This document shows, in pieces, positions 12,301 through 22,771 of a DNA stretch of 64,000 nt. The notes beneath the pieces were generated by a model. It saw only the letters and a program-made list of their open reading frames with translations, ran no database searches and was not told where the DNA came from. Each line of letters starts with the position of its first letter. The stretch's first letter is position 1. Source of the DNA: Orobanche coerulescens (Eukaryota; Streptophyta; Magnoliopsida; Lamiales; Orobanchaceae); contig CM065801.1 in the NCBI GenBank assembly GCA_033398695.1, positions 8,866,001 to 8,930,000 of the forward strand, given 5' to 3'. A program made the position numbers and the translations under genes.

Positions 12301-14747
12301 ATTTTCCGTCTGTGTTGCATGGTGCGTTTTTTCCATCTGTACCACAGGGTCCGTGCAGCATGAATTCGGTAACAACTTTGTACCCTTCTGGATCGCGCAC
12401 CCGACATGGCAGTTCTGTAGATATAATATCATCTATCTGTGCTGGTGTCGTGCATTTGTGGACTTCCTCCACCATTAGAATATGTGCGTGCGGGAGTCCA
12501 CGTTTTGGAATTCAATTACATAAATGACTCGCATTATAGGAGTTATGATTGAATAAGTTTAGATTACTAATGATTAATTAACTTAATAATGATGATTATA
12601 TGACATGGGATTGGTTACCTGCACGGGTAACGCCAAATATATGTTTTTTGGTAAGATCATCTAGCAATTCAGTTAGTTTCATTTTGAACACTCTTGATCC
12701 TATCTCCGGCCTATCATGTGGTTTTGGCCGGGGAAAGTGGCAAGCATTTCGGCAATCTCGGGCCATTTCGGGTTAGATGTGAAGGTGATAAATAGGTGGA
12801 TTTCCATATGCCCGGCACAAAGCCATCGCATCTTGATAGTTTTGCATCATATACCTTGGCCCAGGTAAAACTTGAGGGCAAAACTATTCTTTTCCCAAGT
12901 CCCATTGCATCTGTGTCGCCTCTTGTAACAGCATCCTGTAGGTTATGATAGAGGTCTACTCGCAATGCATCTTGGTTACTTCTCGTCCATTTAAGCCTTT
13001 GTTCTTCAACTGCCGTGTATGCATCGACCAAATCACTGGCGTCTGAGCGTCCCCCTTTCAAACAAAGTGTTACCTTGGTTGTTTCATTTCTTGAATTACG
13101 TAACATGATACTCCTTCATTGTTACAAATGGCGATTTGTCTTCCTTGAACCTCTATTGTTATGATAAGGTATCTTTTCATGGAATCCATCCTCTCCAAAA
13201 GGGAACAACAATGGATATTGCAATGCCATGTATGCCGGATGCAATTCTGAAATTCGTTGTGGACCATTATTTTTATTGTTTACAACAATATCTCTTGAAG
13301 AAATACCATCACCAAAATTATTCGTAATTAGAGCAGCTACCTCGGCTACAGTTGGCGCATTATACTCTCTTGGTGCTTTCCTTTCGCTAAGTAATCGCAG
13401 TTGAAAGTTTACTGAAGCATGTGAATGACACCAATCTCTTGCCATTCGAAATGCATTTCGGCTGCGCTATCTTGGTCAACATTGTCATCAAATTTGTAAC
13501 TATCGTTTCGTCCAGCTGATCACCTGCATCCCCATCAACAAATGCAGCCATTCTATTTCGAGCTTCATTTTGTGTGTCAAAGAAGTACAACTGGGCATAC
13601 CTGGGCTGTACGCCTGGCGCTGGCAAAAGGGACCCGATACGATGATAGTTTTGCCCGTTAATTCTAAATGTATATAATCCCCCCCTCTATTTACTGAATG
13701 GTCTATTCTTGCACCAAAAGATGTAAAGCAAAACATGCTATTGTATATTCTAATTTGGTCTCTAAACCTTGATGTCGTAGAATCTTCATAATAGAGCATT
13801 TTGTCTAAGGGTGGAGGTGTTTGGTTGAATCTGGGAAGCAATACTTTCCCATCTTGACAACATAGTGAGAAGGTAGGATTGACGGCTGTTTTGGCCTTGT
13901 TTGATCTCTCTGCATACCACATACTTGCGGAACAATTATGGCACTGATAAGACGGATATCCAACATGATCGTAGGACACATGAACACCTACTTAAAGAAT
14001 TGTCAGTGATGGTAAATTTTTATATAAGTTTGTTATTTTATAAATCATGTAAGTTCCAATTACAGTATGTGGTTAGCTAAGATCACTAACACTACATGGC
14101 AACTTGTTATGCATAACATGCTAAACTAATCATATATTGTATACTAATAGCATTTTAAAATGACACATGTAAATACCTGAAGAGGTACGTGCTGCGCCTT
14201 TGGGTATGTTTTTGGATACATGTATGCGAGGCCGACCTTAAATAACCATTGTTCTAGTAAATATCTTATTCATAAAATAAAGAATGAATTTATTAATCTT
14301 GATAAACAACATACCTCTTGGTCTCTTATATGTTGCTGTAGGCTGATTAATAGAAGTAGAAGTCGTATGTTGTTCTGTATTGTAATACCCGTAATTTTGT
14401 TTCCCGGAAATTTTCTATTTTTGGCGGAAGTCCGTTTTTGACAACTTGCTTGGGACCGTTTCGTCATCCCGAGAATGATTAATTCTACACTTTTTGTCAT
14501 CCGAGTTCGTTTCGGTATCGTTCTGTTGAATTCCGTGTTCTTTAGCGACTTTTCCACGTATGAGTTCGACTTTGTTAAATCACCGTAAATTCTTGGAAAC
14601 TCCAAAAATTCTGAATCTTTGCAATATTATAAAGCATCGAGTTAGCTTTCCAATGGTTCAAACGGTGAGTCAATCGGAGTCCAGACGAGGGAGTTATGGT
14701 CGAAATAGCTAAGTCACTCTCATTTTCAGTTCGGCCAAAACCGCTGT

Positions 14748-14860
14748 GCCGGTGCCGCGGCACACTGGCTGAGCCGCGGCACCTTGCCGAGCCACAGGAG
14801 CGAATTTTGGGCTGTGCCGCGGCACACATATCTTGAGCCGCGGCACACATGATTACCCCT
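14748..14860. repeat. Array of gtgccgcggcac palindromes
   Basis: There are two full palindromes (ggtgccgcggcaca near 14750 and tgtgccgcggcaca near 14815) and two partial copies (gagccgcggcac). They lie just upstream of the LTR's 'cccctatat' stretch. The same palindrome, in a different sequence context, is found in the LTRs at 20078 and 27988. Confidence 0.8.
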
Positions 14861-15713
14861 ATATCTGCGTTTTTTGTGCGATTCAACCTATACTTTTCCC
14901 ATTTCTTCACTTGGGCGAGAGAGGAGGTTTGAGAGGAAGATGTTTCTCCACCTATCACTTGAGTGAGTGATTTCTCTTCATCTATTTTCGATTTTTAAGC
15001 CCGGATCATCGTTCTATCGCGTGCTCTTGAATCATAGTGCTTGGATCTTCAAGAGGTAATTTCTTCAACATCTTGGATTTCGATTTTGTATTGGGTAATG
15101 ATGTTTTGGATGTTAAAATCATGGGGTATGAAGTGATATACGCATGATTATGGTCTTGTTGGAGTATTCATCGGATTATTGAAAGATTATTCAAGAACAC
15201 TTTGAATTTTGTGTTGGAAATTGGGGATTTTGTTTGACTTCATCCTTTTAATCCGTAGTAATTTAGATTAGTGATGGATTGATGATGATTTAGGTGTATT
15301 CTATCATTCCCATCGTTATTCCTTGGTTGGAGTGTATTGATTCGTCGTTTTGGTTGAGTTATTAGTCGACGCCTTCAAGGTGCCCGACAAAGGTCTAGGA
15401 GGGGGGGTTTGTGCGTTGTACGATTATTATTCATCGTACGATTGTTGATTTATCATTGATATGACTTAGGGACGGAATCCTTGTGAAGAACTCAAGTTGA
15501 AACCCTTCCGTTCGTTGTCTTCTTCGTGGTTCAAGCTTCCCGGTCGAACCGTGTTCTTGGGATTTTCTAACGTTTATTAAGGCAAGTATACATTTATGAT
15601 TATGCGTTCTCGACTTTGAAAGTATGAAATATTGATGATATGATTATTTCTAGCCACTCAGGACGCCTATGGTCCTCTCGAGGGTTTCGTAGCCTCAGTG
15701 CGATTCCATGGTT

Positions 15714-15846
15714 GATATGAGCGAACCGTTTCTACGGCATTCATACGAAATAATGTTGGCATGTAATGAGCGAACCGTTTTGACGGCATTCCTACATGTA
15801 ACGGCGTATGATATGAGCGAACCGATCTACGGCATTCACATACGTC
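15714..15846. repeat. Three-copy minisatellite in solo LTR
   Basis: Three units contain 'atgagcgaaccg', then 't(t/c)tacggcattc' or 'ttgacggcattc', with spacing near 50-60 bp. They correspond in position, but not in sequence, to the minisatellites in the other LTRs of this window. Confidence 0.8.
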
Positions 15847-17049
15847 TTGAGATTTTAGTCATTCCGGAATACTAGTCTTATATTGATGAATTGACGGATA
15901 TTGATGAATTGACGGATTACATTTACTTTATTGTCGAGGAGTATTATGTCTCATATTGTTATACTTGCACTAGCTATTCGACGGCTAACCCCTTTATTGG
16001 GGAAATACGTTTCATGTATTTCGAGTTCGGGAGAGCGGACAGACGGGTATCGGGTGCATGAAGATGATGGGCAAGTGTGATCCGTGTTTTGTCTCGGTTA
16101 TTTTCTTGGATTCCTCCATTCGGTGTTGTTGTCTTTGGAATGGATTTTTAAATACTCGAGTATTGTATTTCAGTTTCCTTGTTGTTCCGGCCTGTGTTGC
16201 CGAGGTATTGATTTGTACAGTGATGTATATGTTTTCATTGGTTATGGTTTTGAATACCATTTGTATCGTCTTTCTTTCTATTGTATGTAGACCTTATCGG
16301 TCAAGTTTATAGTTCCGCGTATGTTTAGCCTTGTGGGTCCCACGGCGGGGCTCACGGCGCTGTAATATACCCTGAATAACTTGGGGGTGTTACATGTATG
16401 ACCTAGATGGGTATAAACCGAGGGGGGCACCATTCCTGTATAAATATGCAGAAATTAAAACATATATTAATTAATTATAAAGTAAGCAAAAAGTATATGG
16501 GTGTTTGGTTACCCGTTTCTTGGGCAGGTATGCCTGAGATCTTAATCCCACAGTAACTCTGTACTCTCCCATCCCGACCAATAATTGTATGTGACTGTAT
16601 GTGTATAGAATTGTGGAGTATGTTGGACATGGATGGATTATTGGTATGATCATTTGGTGAACATGTAATATAAACACATGTTATTATAATTACATAATGC
16701 ACTAATTGTAGATAAAGTAATATAATTCATGCTCATCGTCATTCATAGTTGCTTATAGAACGCTAACTCTTATTATTTCTGCACAACAAGTTCCAAATAT
16801 AGGTGAAGATGTGGGAAGATGGATATTAAAGATATTTGGAAGTAAGGCTTTTGATTGTCCTGCCTTAAATGATATATTTATCATGGTAATAAATAGAAGG
16901 GTGCTCACATATTTGTTTATGCAAAGGTAATATATCAAACATTAAGAATAGTGTTAAGAATAAGTTGGGATAAAACATTAAGCATAAACATTCATAATTT
17001 AGTACTTAGTTATGCGTAACAGACAAATATTAACATAGATAGGATCTCT

Positions 17050-17085
17050 GATCTCCCTCTCAAATCCCGTTTGCTATTTATACAT
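17050..17085 (-). promoter_or_regulatory. Likely RepHel core promoter, copy 1
   Basis: On the minus strand a TATA box GTATAAATAGC (17083-17073) is followed about 25-30 bases later by a purine-rich leader (gagagggagatcagagatcc). This fits a plant core promoter directing transcription toward the helicase exons. It is the copy nearest the helicase and so the most likely functional one. The inference rests on the motif, its orientation and its position. Confidence 0.5.
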
Positions 17086-18589
17086 TCTTTGTGCAAAGGT
17101 CTGAATCATATATTTTGACAGAACAAAAGGAATTCGAGGGGAAGATCAGAGGGTGCATCTACGTTGAGCATCGTATGTCTGAGATTAATTAATTATAAAG
17201 TAAGCAAAAAGTATAAGGTTGTTTGGTTACCTGTTTCTAGGGCAGGTATGCTGAACATGTAATATAAACACATATGTTATTATAATTACATAATGCAGTA
17301 ATTGTAGATAAAGTAATATAATTCATGCTCACCGTCATTCATAGTTGTTTATAAAACGCTAACTATTATTTCTGCACAACAGGTTCCAAATAGTGGTGAA
17401 GATGTGAGAAGATGGATATTAAAGATATTTGGAAGTCAGGCTCTTGGATTGTCCTGCCTTAAATGATATATTTATCATGGTAATAAATGGAAGGGTGCTC
17501 ACATATTTGTTGATGCAAAGGTAATAACAGGTAAACAATAATTTACATTTAACCTGTTGAGAATATATGTTTTTGTTTGCCAAATATTGTTGGATTGGAT
17601 TGGACTTTTTGTTGCCAATATTGACATCCGATGTTCTATGTCTGACGCATAGAATATGTTATGACCTAAGAAATACAAAAAAAAATGTAAGCGCATGGAT
17701 ATGTGTGTGTGAATAAACAACTGAAAATCAGAGCACGCAACTACATTGAGCATCGCTTGTCAATATTAACAAATGAAAAATGAGGTGGATAAAGTCCACA
17801 TCATTATTAATTTGTCAATATTGACAACCGATGTTTAATGCCTGTCACATACTATATATTATGCCCTATAAAATTGAGAATATAAGGTTAGATTGAATTG
17901 ATTTCCAACCTGAAAATTGTGAGTTAGTACTTGGAATACCGGCACAAACAACTGGAATGATGGGTGTAGCATCTATAACAGGGCTTTAAAGGGCCTTACC
18001 AATACCTGTACTAAATAGAAGGCTTTATAACTTATATTCACCATAAAATGTTTGTAGTTTGAAAAGGTATTGTAAATTTTTTTTTTACCCATCAAGACAA
18101 TTTATTAGATATTTATAAGGAGTTTTGGAAACATTTGTTTTTTTATTTAAAACAACTTTGGCAAACAACAATTGGAGTGGTTACAAATATCAGTTTATTT
18201 CAATTAAGCATTGCACATTTTATTTTAACTTGATTATAAACACTGTTAAAAAACACTTTCAGGTACATAGTTTTGTAGTATGAGTGTTAATGTTTCAAAG
18301 TGTTAATGTTAGAGGAATCAGCATATGATTGTTTTATCGCGGTCTGTTAACGATATTTATTTTAATGATAGATCTGGGATATAAAGATTTTACAGATGGA
18401 ATATAATGATATTGTTTAATAATTGGAAAACTATAATGAAAGCAAATACTAATAGCATTTGTATTCTTACTTGTTCAAACGGGAATACAAATCTTTTAAT
18501 AGTTGGAATAGTTGGAAACAAACAAATGAAGCCAAAAACTTGGCATACCAACTATTTTTATTTAACTAATTTTCTAAACGGTTAACACT

Positions 18590-18675
18590 ATTCCAGCCTG
18601 ATATTCATCGTGGTGCATCCAATATTCGAATCAGATTCATCATCGGTAACTGCAAACTTTCTTGCCTTCTTTTTT
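18590..18675 (-). pseudogene. Truncated copy of the RPA gene 3' end
   Basis: The last codons of the RPA-like gene (frame …KKARKFAVTDDES) and the adjoining 3' flank are repeated here. The copy stops abruptly in 'gccttctttttt', where module P begins. It matches 40625-40712 apart from a few differences, including a small insertion (cgaatcagattc against ctaatcgattc). It marks the breakpoint of the segmental duplication. Confidence 0.8.
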
Positions 18676-18759
18676 GGGATCAAACATTAATCATAAACAT
18701 TCATAATTTAGTACTTAGTCATGCGTAACAGACAAATATTAACATAGATAGGATCTCTG

Positions 18760-18794
18760 ATCTCCCTCTCAAATCCCGTTTGCTATTTTTACAT
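18760..18794 (-). promoter_or_regulatory. RepHel promoter copy 2, TATA altered
   Basis: This is the same promoter module as at 17050, but the box reads GTAAAAATAGC (18792-18782) instead of GTATAAATAGC. The flanks are otherwise essentially unchanged. This copy is probably weak or dead. Confidence 0.45.
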
Positions 18795-19702
18795 TCTTTG
18801 TGCAAAGGCCTGAATCATATATTTTGACAGAACAAAAGGAATTCGAGGGGAAGATCAGAGGGTGCATCTACGTTGAGCATCGTATGTCTGAGATTAATTA
18901 ATTATAAAGTAAGCAAAAAGTATACGGTTGTTTGGTTACCTGTTTATTGGGCAGGTATGCTGAATATGTAATATAAACAAATATGTTATTATAATTACAT
19001 AATGCAGTAATTGTAGATAAAGTAATATAATTCATGCTCACCGTCATTGATAGTTGTTTATAAAACGCTAACTATTATTTCTGCACAACAGGTTCCAAAT
19101 ATAGGTGAAGATGTGAGAAGAATATTAAAGATATTTGGAAGTCAGGCTCTTGGATTGTCCTGCCTTAAATGATATATTTATCATGGTAATAAATGGAAGG
19201 GTGCTCACATATTTGTTGATGCAAAGGTAATAACAGATAAACAATAATTTACTGTATGTGCAGAATTGTGGAGTATGTTGGACATGGATGGATTATTGGT
19301 ATGATCATTAGCTGAACATATAATATAAACACATGTTATTATAATTACATAATGCACTAATTGTAGATAAAGTAATATAATTCATGCTTACCGTCATTCA
19401 TAGTTGCTTATAGAACGCTAACTCTTATTATTTCTGCACAACAGGTTCCAAATATAGGTGAAGATGTGAGAAGATGGATATTAAAGATATTTGGAAGTCA
19501 GGCTTTTGATTGTCCTGCCTTAAATGATATATTTATCATGGTAATAAATAGAAGGGTGCTCACATATTTGTTTATGCAAAGGTAATATATCAAACATTAA
19601 GAATAGTGTTAAGAATAAGTTGGGATAAAACATTAAGCATAAACATTCATAATTTAGTACTTAGTCATGCGTAACAGACAAATATTAACATAGATAGGAT
19701 CT

Positions 19703-19740
19703 CTGATCTCCCTCTCAAATCCGTTTGCTATTTATACATT
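19703..19740 (-). promoter_or_regulatory. RepHel promoter copy 3
   Basis: An intact TATA box GTATAAATAGC lies at 19737-19727 on the minus strand with the same leader as copy 1, minus one base in 'aaatcc(c)gt'. It lies upstream of two further A modules. Confidence 0.45.
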
Positions 19741-20447
19741 CTTTGTGCAAAGGTCTGAATCATATATTTTGACAGAACAAAAGGAATTCGAGGGGAAGAT
19801 CAGAGGGTGCATCTACGTTGAGCATCGTATGTCTGAGATTAATTAATTATAAAGTAAGCAAAAAGTATATGGTTGTTTGGTTACCTGTTTCTTGGGCAGG
19901 TATGCTGAACATGTAATATAAACACATATGTTATTATAATTACATAATGCAGTAATTGTAGATAAAGTAATATAATTCATGTTCACCGTCATTCATAGTT
20001 GTTTATAAAACGCTAACTATTATTTCTGCACAACAGGTTCCAAATAGTGGTGAAGATGTGAGAAGATGGATATTAAATGTAATATCCGCAATTTTGAATT
20101 TCGGTAATTTTCTTTTTTCGGCGGAAGTTCATTTTGACGACTCACTCCTGACCGTTTCGTCATTCCGAGAGTGATTAATTCTGCACTTTTTGTCATCCGA
20201 GTTCGTTTCGGTGTCGTTTTGTTGAGTTCCGTGTCCTTAATCGACTTTTTCACGTGGGAGTTCGACTTTGTAAAGTCACCATTAATTCTTGGAAACTCCA
20301 AAAATTCTGAATCTTTTCAACATTATAGAGAATCAAGTTAGCTTTCCAATGGTTCAAAGGGTGAGTCAATCGGAGTCCAGACGAAGGAGTTATGGTCGAA
20401 ATAGTGAAGACTGCACGGTGTGCCTTTTTGGTGTTGAAGGGGGCTGT

Positions 20448-20560
20448 ACCGTGTGCCGCGGCACACTCAGGCTGTGCCGCGGCACTAAGCTAATTCCTGG
20501 GCGTTTTTGGTGGCCCTGGGCCGCGGCACACTTGTCCTGTGCCGCGGTACACGGGCTTTT
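20448..20560. repeat. gtgccgcggcac palindrome array, 5' LTR
   Basis: Four copies or near copies (gtgtgccgcggcacac, ctgtgccgcggcac, gggccgcggcacac, ctgtgccgcggtacac) are spread over about 110 bases. The counterpart in the 3' LTR (28358-28470) has several small losses, for example gtgtgcgcggcac. Confidence 0.85.
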
Positions 20561-21328
20561 TCTGCGTTTTTTAGCAGATTTTCGAGGAGAAAACTTCATT
20601 TTTCTCCTCTCTTCTTCCTCCTTCCATCTAGGGCGATTTGTGGGCGATTTTTGGGCGATTTGAGTGCTCCCAAACTTGTAGAGATCATCCACCTCAAGTC
20701 TTGTTGTAGATTTTCGGCCTCTACTTGAATCCTTCATCCAAATCAAGGTATTTTTGGCTTGAACCCTTGTTTTTGTAGATTTGAGGATTTTCCTTTTTGA
20801 TTTCGATTCCAATTTGTTTTTAATCAATTAATGTAATATCCGCAATTTCCGATTTTTTGGTAAATTTCTTTTTCAGCCGGAGTCCGTTTTGACGACTCGC
20901 TCATGACCGTTTCGTCATTTCGAGAATGATTAAATCTGGACTTTTTGTCATCCGTGTAATACCCGGTTGTAATTCATTCATTTTCATTCAGTAATTATCA
21001 GTCTGTAATTGTCACTCAGTGTATTTTCACTCAATTATAATCATTCATCAATCATGTTCATTCACCGTGTTCACCGTTCGGAAAAACTTCGAGTTGTGTA
21101 TCATTATTGTTCATTGTTTCAACTTTCCTCTTATGAGTTCGACTTTGTTAGATCACCATTAATTTTTGGTAACTCCAAAAATTCTAAATCTTTGCAATAT
21201 TATAGAGCATCGAATTAGCTTTCCAATTGTTCAAATGGTGAGTCAATCGGAGTCCGTACGAGAGAGTTATGATCGTTTTCGTTCACCCGCTCATTTTGAC
21301 TTTTGGCGATCCTTGCCGGCCGGACTCG

Positions 21329-21604
21329 GTCGTGTCGTCCGACACGGCCGTGCTCGTCGGAAATGCGAAGTATCTACCCACGAGGACTCGGCCAGTGTCG
21401 TTTGGCACGGCCGAGTCGAACCCTTCCGGATAAGCTGAACCGATCGCCGACACGCGACCGTGTTTCGGGACACGGTCGAGTCATGCCAGTCATTGTCGGA
21501 CGGGTCACTATCGGAAGGCCCTCCGCGCCGCGACCGTGTCAAGCAGGACACGGTCGAGTCCCTGTCGGCCAGCTGTGCGACACGACCGTGCCGATCGGCA
21601 CGGG
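21329..21604. repeat. Array of five ccgtgtc…gacacgg hairpins
   Basis: Inverted pairs with 4-6-base loops lie at about 21329-21348, 21386-21415 (imperfect), 21456-21477, 21532-21555 and 21583-21604. They lie directly upstream of the TATA-like box at 21628. Equivalent arrays are at 32411-32700, 39309-39610 and 41963-42262. Confidence 0.85.
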
Positions 21605-22548
21605 CCGTGTCCGGCAGGGTAGTCAAACCCTTTAAATTCGTTTTTTGAGCATTTCAGCTCATTTTTTCCCTTTTCTTCACCTACAACCGAGAGAGAGAGC
21701 TTGAGGGAGGGTTTTTCCTTCACAAATCATTTGAGTGTTTGATTTTCTTCATCCTTCTTCGATCGTGTAGCTCGGATTGTGGATCTAGCTCGTGTTCTTC
21801 GGATTATAGGGCTTGAATCTTCAAGAGGTAAGAACTCCTTCAACCCTAGTATGATTTTGGGGAGGGTTTGGTGGTGATCTTGTGTTTTAATTCGAATTAA
21901 CCGATGTTGTTATTAGATTTTGATAGTATTCACGCGACCCATGGTTTTCTTGTTTTTGATTGGGATGAAATCCCGTTGTTATACCATTGACCGATTTCAT
22001 TTCCTTATACACTCTTGGTGTCCGATGAATTGTCCCGGGTAGAATTAGGATTAATTCTTACCTTTCCGCATTATTGAGACTTGTTGTATACCGTTGTTGT
22101 GTTAGGAGCGGATTTGGGAGGATTGTTCGGACCAAAACCTATTCCTTCGTTGTTTCCCTTGTTTCATCATGTTCAAGGCAAGTATCTTGCCCATACATTA
22201 TGTGTTTTGTGGATATTACGGTTGTTAATCGTCGATATGTGCTAAATAAATATTAATAACCATTTTTCAAAAGAATCGAATATTTATCATCATGGTTTTT
22301 GTAAAGGTGACCCGTGTGTGTTGGGAATTAATGTGCTTAGATGAATATGTGAGTTTGTGTGATATTAGTTGTGTCGTTCGGTCTTTGTTGAAATCTTGTG
22401 CTTCCTTGTGAATCGTATCATTACTTGGTCGTGACTATATGTTGGATGAACTGGCCATTCTAGTAAGGTACCTCGACTATATATACTGTGATTGACCTTC
22501 GAGGCTTGTGGTTTGCAACTGTGATTTTGGAACGTGTGTGTGTGTTGT

Positions 22549-22771
22549 TCCTTCCACCCGGAGTGTCCGACGGGATGTCTGGGGGTCGATACTAAGGGGT
22601 ACGGCCACGGAAGTGGACTTGGGTGCGTGTGTGGATGAACTTCCACCCGGAGTGTCCGACGGGATGTCTGGGGGTCGATACTAAGGGGTATGGCCGCGGA
22701 AGTGGTTTCCCACCCGGAGTGTCCGACGGGATGTATGGGGGTCGATACTAAGGGGTACGGCCGCGGGTTAC
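22549..22771. repeat. Three-copy minisatellite in nested solo LTR
   Basis: Units read cacccggagtgtccgacggg, then gggggtcgatactaagggg, then 'tacggcc(a/g)cgg'. The same unit occurs in reverse orientation in the LTRs at 30988 and 37884. Confidence 0.9.

Larger units (their letters stand above)
14381..16394 (+). mobile_element. Solo LTR in the helicase gene
   Basis: It starts tgtaataccc and ends gggggtgttaca, and is flanked by the 5-bp duplication tgtat at 14376-14380 and 16395-16399. It sits in the first recognisable coding exon of RepHel. With no internal region present, it is the product of LTR-LTR recombination. It carries gtgccgcggcac palindromes (14748-14860), a conserved leader stretch ('ttagctttccaatggttc'), a donor-like caagaggtaa near 15050, a three-copy minisatellite (15714-15846) and a double hairpin (15977-16002). 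Confidence 0.93.
9507..16435 (-). pseudogene. Helitron Rep/PIF1-like helicase (RepHel), decayed
   Basis: This encoded the Helitron transposase: an HUH endonuclease that nicks and joins single DNA strands, fused to an SF1B (PIF1-type) helicase. From the N-terminus there is an exon interrupted by a solo LTR (16435/14380), a Cys-rich segment (QCHNCSASMWY, near 13940) and a Helitron_like_N region. The HUH motif (GLPHAHIL, 12493-12482) and paired tyrosines in KYLFKYLNKG (near 12090-12075) follow. The helicase has Walker A (GPGGTGKT, near 11010), Walker B (IIWDEAP, near 10660), [17 protein letters not shown] and YVAASR. Introns fit at about 12617-12532 and 10908-10815. Damage includes a TGA at 11356-11354 where tryptophan is expected, and frameshifts near 13450, 13140, 12860, 12800 and 12720. 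It cannot make a full protein, although all catalytic motifs remain readable. Confidence 0.9.
16440..20077 (-). repeat. Multiplied helicase 5' region (A, P and S modules)
   Basis: Three modules recur. A (starting 'ttaattataaagtaagc' and ending 'gatgcaaaggtaata' or similar) is at about 16455-16935, 17190-17530, 18893-19253, 19255-19590 and 19844-20077 (continuing at 30480). P (promoter with TATA) is at about 16960-17190, 18676-18895 and 19619-19843. S (3' spacer of the RPA gene) is at 17530-18675 and again at 30590-30987 plus 39970-40650. The order is A-P-A-S-P-A-A'-P-A-S-RPA. Copies are nearly identical by eye, so the duplications are fairly recent. They are tandem and share the orientation of the helicase. 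Confidence 0.8.

Noticed and set aside
20289..20827. Overlapping open frames on both strands in the LTR near 20.3-20.8 kb, repeated at 28.2-28.7 kb
   Set aside because: They lie in LTR leader sequence over the palindrome array, recur with the LTR, and have no domain. They are by-products of GC-rich repeats.
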